From assembly GCA_024277135.1 (NCBI GenBank), contig JAJRVV010000066.1, positions 1-58,405 of the forward strand: a stretch of DNA of 58,405 bases, in the 5' to 3' direction. The notes under the pieces are model-generated. The model did not search any database. It had not been told where the DNA came from and worked only from the letters and a program-made list of their open reading frames with translations. This document shows positions 52,831-58,405 of this stretch, in pieces. Made by a program: the position numbers and the translations under genes. The stretch comes from Chloroflexota bacterium (GTDB taxonomy: Bacteria; Chloroflexota; Anaerolineae; Promineifilales; Promineifilaceae). Each line of letters starts with the position of its first letter. The stretch's first letter is position 1.

Positions 52831-53249
52831 GCCGTATAACTCGCAAAGCACGCCTCCGTATTGCTGCGCAAGCCAATTACCAATGTGGTTATTGTCAGAC
52901 GCAGGAGGTAATCAGCGGCGTTCCTTTGACGGTCGAACACATTATTCCTATTGCCCACGGCGGCACAAACAATGAGGATAATCTCTGGTTGTCCTGCCGT
53001 TTGTGCAATGAGACAAAAGGGACCTTAACCAGGGCAATAGACCCCGAAACAGACCAACAATCGTCTCTGTTTAATCCGCGATCTCAGGTTTGGAAAGACC
53101 ATTTTGTATGGGATGAAACAAGGACGCAGATTGTTGGACGGAGCGCAATCGGCAGAGCAACGATCGCAGCCTTGTTGTTAAACAGTGACTTGCGGGTTCG
53201 TTCTCGCGCGATTTGGGTAGAGGCAGGTTGGCATCCACCCAAAGATTGA
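52827..53249 (+). CDS. HNH endonuclease family protein
   Basis: 140 residues, GTG start overlapping the previous stop. CGYCQTQ and CRLCNETKG form a zinc CxxC pair around the HNH core LTVEHIIPIAHGGTNNEDNLWLSC (split here by context), with the first His in EHIIP and Asn in the NNEDNLW stretch. The C-terminal portion (FVWDETRTQIVGRSAIGRAT) is common in small HNH proteins from cyanobacteria and Chloroflexi. It is likely a DNA nicking or cutting enzyme; its biological role (defence, homing or toxin) is unknown. Confidence 0.85.
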   Translation: MSRITRKARLRIAAQANYQCGYCQTQEVISGVPLTVEHIIPIAHGGTNNEDNLWLSCRLCNETKGTLTRAIDPETDQQSSLFNPRSQVWKDHFVWDETRTQIVGRSAIGRATIAALLLNSDLRVRSRAIWVEAGWHPPKD

Positions 53250-53283
53250 TCTGCGGCAGCTTGCCTAAAAAGGAGAGTCATCG

Positions 53284-54285
53284 TTGAAAGTTATCATCCC
53301 TCTCGCCGGATATGGCAAACGGATGCGACCGCATACCTGGAGCCGCCCCAAACCTCTGCTCTACGTGGCCAGCAACAGTATCATCGGCCATCTGCTCAAC
53401 TTTATGAGCGACGTCACCACCGAAGAGGTCATCTTCGTTGTTGGCTACAAAGGGGATGAGATTGAAGCTTGGATTCGGCAGAACTACCCCCATCTGGATG
53501 CCCATTTTGTGGTGCAGGAGGAAGCGCTGGGGCAGGCGCACGCTATCTGGATGTGCCGCGATTATCTGGATGATGGCGAGGTGTTGGTGGCGTTCGGCAA
53601 TGGCATTGTGGACGCCGCCTATGCCCAAATCCCGGAGCCGGACGCCGATGGCGTCATTCTAGTGCAGGAAATGGAAGACCCGCGCACCTTTGGCGTGGTG
53701 GTGACGGATGAGAATGATGTGGTGACGGATTTCATCGAGAAGCCGGACACGGTGGAGCATAATCAGGTGATTGCCGGGATTTACTGGTTCAAGCACGGCC
53801 GTACCCTCCTCACCGCCATCGAAACCATCATTGCCGAAAACCGCCAAACCAAAGGGGAATACTACCTGGTAGACGCTTACAAAGTGATGCTGGAAGGGGG
53901 GGCGGTCATCAAAGCCAAGCCCACCATCTTCTGGCTGGATGCAGGCAAGCCGGATTACATGCTGGAAGCCAACAAACGCCTGCTGGGATTGGGCTACGGC
54001 AGCGAAGACGCGCTGGAGCGCAGCTACACCGAAGATTTCACCGTCTTCCCACCTGTCTTCATCCATGAAACGGCCGTCATCCACGGCTGTGTCATCGGCC
54101 CTTACGTCAGCATCGGGCCGGACGTTCACCTTAAAAACAGTATTATCCGCAATAGCATCATTGACCAGGGTAGCCGCATCGAAAACAGCATCCTCGAAGA
54201 TTCGCTCATCGGCGAAAATGTCCAAATCACCGGACAGGGCAAAAAGCTGTTTGTAGGGGATAATTCAGTTGTTGATTTAGATTAA
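53284..54285 (+). CDS. NDP-sugar pyrophosphorylase-like nucleotidyltransferase with left-handed beta-helix
   Basis: 333 residues from TTG 53284 (AAGGAGA 9 nt upstream). The N-terminus KVIIPLAGYGKRMRPHTWSRPKPL is the GxGxRL-type nucleotide-binding motif with the catalytic Arg and Lys. LVAFGNGIVDA replaces the usual GD metal-binding motif and FWLDAGKPDYML is the second metal-site region. The C-terminal part has hexapeptide repeats (NSIIRNSIIDQGSRIENSIL), forming a left-handed beta-helix. It likely makes an NDP-hexose for glycan synthesis. The unusual GNG in place of GD is noted. Confidence 0.87.
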   Translation: MKVIIPLAGYGKRMRPHTWSRPKPLLYVASNSIIGHLLNFMSDVTTEEVIFVVGYKGDEIEAWIRQNYPHLDAHFVVQEEALGQAHAIWMCRDYLDDGEVLVAFGNGIVDAAYAQIPEPDADGVILVQEMEDPRTFGVVVTDENDVVTDFIEKPDTVEHNQVIAGIYWFKHGRTLLTAIETIIAENRQTKGEYYLVDAYKVMLEGGAVIKAKPTIFWLDAGKPDYMLEANKRLLGLGYGSEDALERSYTEDFTVFPPVFIHETAVIHGCVIGPYVSIGPDVHLKNSIIRNSIIDQGSRIENSILEDSLIGENVQITGQGKKLFVGDNSVVDLD

Positions 54286-54286
54286 A

Positions 54287-54323
54287 CCGTATCTCGTAAT
54301 CTGATTCGGTTTACGAAATACGG
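54287..54323. repeat. Foldback with heptamer register before the aminotransferase gene
   Basis: CCGTATCTCGTAA (54287-54299) pairs with TTACGAAATACGG (54311-54323) with one mismatch. The stretch continues GGACAAC, GGCTTAC in 7-bp steps towards the next ribosome site. Confidence 0.65.
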
Positions 54324-54352
54324 ACAACGGCTTACGAAAAAGAGGAGCAACC

Positions 54353-55513
54353 ATGCGTAACTTCATTTCCGACCGGGTAGCGCAAACCCCGCCGTCCGGG
54401 ATTCGCAAGTTTTTTGATATTGCCGCCACCATGAAAGACGTGATTTCGCTGGGGATTGGCGAGCCGGATTTTGTGACGCCGGCGCCGATTTTGGAGGCAG
54501 GCCGGGCTTCGCTGGCACGCGGCGAGACGGCCTATACCTCCAACAGCGGCACCATTGAACTTCGGCAAGCCATCAGCCGTCACCTGCAAATGCTGTATGG
54601 CGTCACCTATAATCCGGACGAGGAGATCATCGTCACCGTGGGGGTGAGCGAGGCGTTGTATCTGGCGATGACGGCCGTCCTCAATCCCGGCGACGAGGCG
54701 ATCATTCCCGAACCCTGTTTCGTCTCCTACGCCCCCGAAGTCAGCTTTGCCGGCGGCGCGCCGGTGGCGGTTCCCACCCATGTGCAAAACAACTTTGAAG
54801 TGACGGCCGAGGACATCGACGCGGCCGTCACCCCCCAAACCAAAGCGATCCACCTAGGCTACCCCAACAACCCCACCGGCGCCGTCATGAGCCGCGAACG
54901 GATGATGGCGATTGCGGCCGTCGCCGAGGAACACGATCTGCTCATCATCTCCGACGAAATTTACGACCAGTTGGTGTATGGCGTTGAGCATACCTGCGTG
55001 CCCGCTCTGCCGGGGATGCGCGACCGCACCATTTTGTTGGGCGGTTTCAGTAAAAACTACGCCATGACTGGTTGGCGCATCGGCTACGCCTGCGCCCCGG
55101 CGGAGATCCTGGGAGCCATGCGCAAAATCCACCAGTACACTATCATGTCCGCGCCGACGACGGCCCAGGCAGCGGCCGTTATCGCTCTGGAGCAGGGAGC
55201 GGAACACGTAGCCCGAATGCGAAACGAGTATGATCGCCGCCGCCGCCTGCTGGTGGAGGGCTTCAATACGTTGGGGCTGGACTGCTTCGAGCCGAAAGGG
55301 GCGTTTTACACTTTCCCCGCCATTGCCCGCAGCGGCATGAGCAGCGACAAGTTCGCCTGGACGCTGCTGGAGGAGGAGGAAGTGGCTGTCGTCCCCGGCG
55401 ACGCCTTCGGCCAGAGCGGGGCCGGCTTTGTCCGCGCCTGCTACGCCACCTCTTACGAAAAGCTGGAAGAGGCGCTGAACCGGATTGAATCCTTTATGCG
55501 TCGGCATGGGTGA
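54353..55513 (+). CDS. PLP-dependent class I/II aminotransferase
   Basis: 386 residues, standard length. ISLGIGEPDFVTP at the N-terminus, YPNNPTGAVMS, IISDEIYDQLVY and the PLP-lysine motif GGFSKNYAMTGWRIGY (Lys about residue 232) are in order, as is the Arg near the C-terminus in FVRACYATSYEKLEEAL. Closest by eye to aspartate/aromatic aminotransferases of the PatA/AspC type. GAGGAG 7 nt upstream fits the ATG. Followed by an inserted 152-bp element. Confidence 0.95.
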   Translation: MRNFISDRVAQTPPSGIRKFFDIAATMKDVISLGIGEPDFVTPAPILEAGRASLARGETAYTSNSGTIELRQAISRHLQMLYGVTYNPDEEIIVTVGVSEALYLAMTAVLNPGDEAIIPEPCFVSYAPEVSFAGGAPVAVPTHVQNNFEVTAEDIDAAVTPQTKAIHLGYPNNPTGAVMSRERMMAIAAVAEEHDLLIISDEIYDQLVYGVEHTCVPALPGMRDRTILLGGFSKNYAMTGWRIGYACAPAEILGAMRKIHQYTIMSAPTTAQAAAVIALEQGAEHVARMRNEYDRRRRLLVEGFNTLGLDCFEPKGAFYTFPAIARSGMSSDKFAWTLLEEEEVAVVPGDAFGQSGAGFVRACYATSYEKLEEALNRIESFMRRHG

Positions 55514-55536
55514 ACGCATACTGCATTCCGAATTCC

Positions 55537-55704
55537 GTCACGCCGGCATGGTTCAAAAATTTGTTTTTCATCTCTACAAATGAGCACAACGAATTTAGGA
55601 ACAAACGAGTTAAATCAGTCGAGAAGGTTCGTTCCTTCCCTCATTCGTTGTAGTCGCCAAATTGTAAAGCAAATTATTCAGATTCTGAACCATGCCGTCA
55701 CGCC
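55537..55704. mobile_element. 152-bp MITE with 11-bp perfect inverted ends and 8-bp target duplication
   Basis: GTCACGCC occurs at 55537-55544 and 55697-55704 as a direct repeat. Between them, GGCATGGTTCA (55545-55555) and TGAACCATGCC (55686-55696) are perfect inverted ends. An inner 66-bp palindrome (ACAACGAAT 55586 / ATTCGTTGT 55643) lies within. It has no coding capacity, as expected for a non-autonomous element moved by an enzyme making 8-bp duplications. Confidence 0.85.
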
Positions 55705-55737
55705 TTACTAACACAGATAGTGCATAACGAATTACGA

Positions 55738-55869
55738 ATGACACAATACGAACCAATCATTGGCCTGGAAATCCACGCCGAACTGATGACCAACTCCAAA
55801 ATGTTTTGCCCCTGCCGGGTAGTGGATAGCGTGGAAGCGCTGCCGAACACGGCCGTCTGCCTGAATTAA
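55738..55869 (+). pseudogene. gatB: Truncated 5' copy of gatB
   Basis: 43 codons beginning [18 protein letters not shown]. The first 41 codons match the intact gatB at 58159 at about 89 percent of bases by eye, with mostly third-position changes. Similarity stops abruptly after AVC, and a stop codon follows two codons later. The mainly silent differences show the copy evolved as a working gene before breaking, so the two gatB copies had separate histories. The upstream spacer is in heptamer register (ACGAATT, ACGAATG). Confidence 0.9.
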
Positions 55870-55920
55870 CCCAGCAAAAACGACCCAATCGCAACTGGAA
55901 CTGTCAATAAGCAGTGGAGA

Positions 55921-57195
55921 ATGAACAACCCGATGCCCATCCCTACCAGCCTGATCCAGGGAGCTAAATCGAAATTTGATTTGACGGAAACGGCCGATCA
56001 GCAAAGCTTGTACGCCTTGACCGATCAACTCCTGGGGCTGCCGCTGGCGGAGATAAAAGCCGCCGCTCGCCGGGAGGAGACGCCTTTGGAGTTTAAGATC
56101 GCGGCTAAGTTAGTGGAATCGCGCCAGTTTTTGCTGTCCGACCTGCAACCGGTCAAGATTGGCGTTGTCTTTGCCATGTGGGGCGAGCAGAACCGGCTGC
56201 GGCCCAAAAGCGCCGATAATCCGAATGGGGAAGACTCGCTGCGTGTTAAGTTGGCACAGTTGGATTGGGTGACGCGGGAGACGGCCGTACACTGGACACT
56301 CTATGCCGTTGACGATGGCGATCCCGATGACAGCGGCCGGTTAGCCGCCGAAATCGCCGCCAATCATCCGCTGGGCGAACGGGTCAAGGTGTTGTGGTTG
56401 GCCGACGCCATCCCCACAAATGACAGGCCATTGCGCCACCTGAAATCGGTGGATGATTCGCGTAAAGGCGGGGCGGTCATTTACGGCTGTATGCAGGCGC
56501 TGGCTGATGGCGTGGATGCGGTAATTTATACGGATGCGGATAGTTCGGTGCATTTGGGGCAGATTGGGTTGTTGTTACGGCCGTTTCTACAAAACAACAG
56601 CCGCGTCGTCCTGGGCAACCGCAAACATCCCGACGCCATTTTGGTCAAACAAGAAGGACGCTGGGGCATCGGCATCAAAGTCCTGCGTCACATGCAGCGC
56701 ATGATCGGCCAGGCCATCTTCTGCCGTGGCATCCGCGACACACAGGCCGCCTTCAAGCTGTACCAAAGCGACCTGCTGCGCCACATCATCGCCGATCCTA
56801 CCGTTTTCGACTTTTCCTTCGACACCGATTGGATTTTGGCCGCTATTGCCAAAGGGGAAGCGTTCGAGCAAGCTCCCTTTGCCTTCATTGATTCGGCGGC
56901 TGAGTCCGCTTCCATCACCCAGGGGCCGATGACCACCTGGGAGACGCTGCTCAAGGGGCTGACCCAAGCGGTGCGAAAGCATGGCGTGCCCCACAACGAG
57001 GCGATGGCCCGCGTTCTGGATGAGGAAATCCACGATTACAGAGACCTTGACCTGCTTATCAACCATTTGCCGCCAGAATTAGAAGACGCGGCAGACAAAG
57101 AACTGGGTGATCCGGCCGTTATGTCGCCGCAGGCGATGCAGGCGTGGATACAGCAGAGAAAAAATGAAGGAGCGGGAGCTAGAGGCGGAAGTTAG
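55921..57195 (+). CDS. GT2-like glycosyltransferase / nucleotide-sugar transferase
   Basis: 424 residues, no transmembrane helix. A helical N-terminus (1-75) precedes a GT-A-like fold: VKIGVVFAMWGEQNRLRPKS, WTLYAVDDGDPDDSGRLAAE with an acidic cluster, ADGVDAVIYTDADSSVHLGQ (DxD metal motif, about residue 200) and GIRDTQAAFKLYQSDLLRHI, a pattern shared with dolichyl-phosphate glycosyltransferases. The acceptor is unknown. It contains ACGGCCGT sites and so looks native, although it lies between the broken and intact gatB copies. No strong ribosome site precedes ATG 55921. Confidence 0.82.
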   Translation: MNNPMPIPTSLIQGAKSKFDLTETADQQSLYALTDQLLGLPLAEIKAAARREETPLEFKIAAKLVESRQFLLSDLQPVKIGVVFAMWGEQNRLRPKSADNPNGEDSLRVKLAQLDWVTRETAVHWTLYAVDDGDPDDSGRLAAEIAANHPLGERVKVLWLADAIPTNDRPLRHLKSVDDSRKGGAVIYGCMQALADGVDAVIYTDADSSVHLGQIGLLLRPFLQNNSRVVLGNRKHPDAILVKQEGRWGIGIKVLRHMQRMIGQAIFCRGIRDTQAAFKLYQSDLLRHIIADPTVFDFSFDTDWILAAIAKGEAFEQAPFAFIDSAAESASITQGPMTTWETLLKGLTQAVRKHGVPHNEAMARVLDEEIHDYRDLDLLINHLPPELEDAADKELGDPAVMSPQAMQAWIQQRKNEGAGARGGS

Positions 57196-57254
57196 AAGGG
57201 TAAATCCGCCGCATCCTTTTCATCATCGGCATGGATTTCCAGGTCGAATTGATG

Positions 57255-57282
57255 CTCTTACCCAAGAGATATGGGTTATAAT
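57255..57282 (+). promoter_or_regulatory. Candidate promoter/operator of the toxin-antitoxin pair
   Basis: A perfect TATAAT (57277-57282) lies 50 nt before the MntA start. CTCTT ACCC AAGAG (57255-57268), an inverted repeat, overlaps the spacer and could be an operator. The -35 is poor. Confidence 0.4.
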
Positions 57283-57332
57283 GCCAGTGACAGCCGTTCT
57301 GTAACAGGAGCGGTCGAAAAGAGTAAAAAGCC

Positions 57333-57740
57333 ATGAAAAAGCAAATTATTGAAACGATTTTGTCTCATTACCCGCAAACGCAGGCCATTTATTTGTTTGG
57401 TTCTTATGCCGCAGGGCAAGAAAGAGCAGATAGCGATGTAGACATTGCCCTGTTGCTGCCGCCAGAGATGGCAAAAAGAGCGGGAAACCTAGCATTGAGT
57501 CAACTACACCTCTCCTTGTCAGAGCAGCTAGGTAAAGAGGTGGACTTGATCAATTTGCGCCAGGTTTCCAGCGTGTTCCAAAAAGAAATTATCATGGCAG
57601 AGCAGAAGATTTTTTGCGCGGATACGGCTGTTGCTGATGAATTTGAAATGCTGACTCTCTCTTTTTATCAAAAACTAAACGAGGAGAGACGCGAAATTTT
57701 GGCAGAGTTTGCCCGCACCGGGAGAGCATACCAGGTATGA
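57333..57740 (+). CDS. mntA: MntA-type nucleotidyltransferase antitoxin
   Basis: 135 residues. YLFGSYAAGQERADSDVDIALLLP (split across the motif, about residues 20-43) is the GSxxxG and DxD signature of minimal nucleotidyltransferases. MntA antitoxins inactivate HepT by adding AMP residues to a tyrosine. It is immediately followed, with a 4-nt overlap, by the HepT gene. No CGGCCG site is present in the pair. Confidence 0.9.
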   Translation: MKKQIIETILSHYPQTQAIYLFGSYAAGQERADSDVDIALLLPPEMAKRAGNLALSQLHLSLSEQLGKEVDLINLRQVSSVFQKEIIMAEQKIFCADTAVADEFEMLTLSFYQKLNEERREILAEFARTGRAYQV

Positions 57741-58162
57741 ATGATATTGTGATCAATAAAATTCAGAGTATTCAGCAATGTGTGGTGCGCGCTCGCCAGG
57801 AGTATGAGGCAAACCGGGAAGGATTTGCCACAGATTACACGCGGCAGGATGCTGCCGTACTCAACGTGTTGCGGGCATGTGAACAGGCGATTGATCTGGC
57901 GAATCACTTGATCAAAAGTCACAAGATGGGCATACCAACCGCCAGCGCCGACAGTTTTGCCTTATTGCAACGGCAGGGGATTATTGACGACAAGTTACTG
58001 CAAAAACTGACGGGAATGGTACACTTTCGAAACATCATCATACATCAATACCAACAAATGAATATCGAGATTGTACGCTCGGTCATCGAGACCGGTTTGG
58101 ACGATCTGATCCAATTGGGTGATTCTGTGTGGGGATGGCTTGATGCCAGGGATGCCTCATGA
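57737..58162 (+). CDS. hepT: HepT-type HEPN ribonuclease toxin (DUF86)
   Basis: 141 residues. The HEPN catalytic motif RNIIIH, followed by QY, is seen in [16 protein letters not shown] (about residue 95-110): Arg-x4-His with the target Tyr two residues later, as in RX4HXY of HepT. An all-helical fold is expected. It cleaves RNA, including tRNA, when not modified by MntA. Its TGA overlaps the ATG of gatB (ATGA), so toxin translation may be coupled to the essential amidotransferase subunit. Confidence 0.9.
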   Translation: MNDIVINKIQSIQQCVVRARQEYEANREGFATDYTRQDAAVLNVLRACEQAIDLANHLIKSHKMGIPTASADSFALLQRQGIIDDKLLQKLTGMVHFRNIIIHQYQQMNIEIVRSVIETGLDDLIQLGDSVWGWLDARDAS

Positions 58163-58405
58163 CCCAATATGAACCGATCATCGGCCTGGAAATCCACGCC
58201 GAATTGATGACCAACTCCAAGATGTTTTGCGGCTGCCGGGTGGTGGACAGCGTGGAAGTGCCGCCGAATACGGCCGTCTGCCCTGTCTGTCTCGGTATGC
58301 CCGGCATGTTACCCGTCATCAACCGCAAAGCCATCGAATATGCCATGCGGGTGGCGCTGGCGCTCAACTGCCAGATTCAAGCGCACAACCTCTTCGCCCG
58401 CAAAA
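58159..58405 (+). CDS. gatB: Glutamyl-tRNA(Gln)/aspartyl-tRNA(Asn) amidotransferase subunit B (partial, 3' end outside window)
   Basis: 82 codons visible. [35 protein letters not shown] and the zinc-binding Cys residues match the GatB N-terminus. The ATG overlaps the HepT stop codon by 4 nt. This is the intact copy; a diverged 5' fragment of another gatB lies at 55738. It contains one ACGGCCGT at 58269. Confidence 0.95.
   Translation, partial: MTQYEPIIGLEIHAELMTNSKMFCGCRVVDSVEVPPNTAVCPVCLGMPGMLPVINRKAIEYAMRVALALNCQIQAHNLFARK

Noticed and set aside
55738..55869. Short independent peptide gene
   Set aside because: Its codons are plainly the 5' end of gatB and similarity stops abruptly before a chance stop codon.
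1..58405. NotI octamer GCGGCCGC as the iterated motif
   Set aside because: Only two copies were noticed (near 17020 and 45772); the abundant form is ACGGCCGT.
1..58405. tRNA, rRNA, riboswitch or replication origin
   Set aside because: No clover-leaf, conserved riboswitch core or DnaA-box cluster was recognised in any intergenic stretch.

Overview
The window looks like a chromosomal segment from a high-GC bacterium, most probably a Chloroflexota (Anaerolineae-like) member. This is inferred from gene style rather than a marker gene. The clues are lipoproteins with an ACGGG-type lipobox followed by Glu/Ala/Pro/Thr linkers, many multi-helix GT39/GT87-like glycosyltransferases, a mevalonate kinase and a DPPR-synthase-like UbiA protein. 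There is also a Gram-positive-style rpmB / asp23 / fakA / degV / recG / coaD neighbourhood. No rRNA, tRNA or CRISPR array was found.

Layout. 1-6054 (minus): a respiratory complex with a tetraheme lipoprotein, a small cytochrome c, a Tat-exported Mo-bisPGD catalytic subunit, a four-cluster ferredoxin and an NrfD membrane subunit. A divergent two-component system (6325-8113) shares its control region, which holds five helically phased TGTCGCA-like repeats. 8135-16123: housekeeping (coaD, recG, DegV/FakB, FakA, Asp23, rpmB, mevalonate kinase). 16180-29629: UbiA-type transferase, two DAO-type flavoenzymes, a LysM surface protein, a class A penicillin-binding protein, a glycosidase-like lipoprotein, a GT-C-like membrane protein and a beta-helix lipoprotein. 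29741-30840: decayed DNA (aminotransferase fragment, transposase fragment, palindrome). 30971-35611: three membrane glycosyltransferases. 38066-43814: a BMP-type nucleoside ABC transporter operon. 43896-47695: M50-like protease/TPR protein, cNMP-binding/bPH2 protein and peptide deformylase. 47768-58405: gatC, gatA and gatB separated by accessory genes: a NotI/EagI-family restriction-modification pair, an RHH-HNH pair and a MntA-HepT toxin-antitoxin pair. A broken 5' copy of gatB lies 2.4 kb upstream of the intact one.

The most striking content is repeat structure. (i) The palindromic octamer ACGGCCGT recurs about every 400 bp in native genes, in all reading frames, but is missing from the restriction-modification, toxin-antitoxin and transposase segments. 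Its core CGGCCG is the EagI site, and the resident restriction enzyme is of the NotI/EagI family. (ii) At more than a dozen loci, gene junctions carry short arrays with a strict 7-bp period but a different unit at each locus, like the heptameric STRRs of cyanobacteria; several supply stop or start codons. (iii) A 61-62 bp hairpin element with 15-bp arms occurs three times, twice inside open reading frames of membrane proteins. (iv) A 152-bp element with perfect 11-bp inverted ends and an 8-bp target duplication sits beside the gatB remnant. All functional statements rest on reading motifs by eye; no database search was possible.
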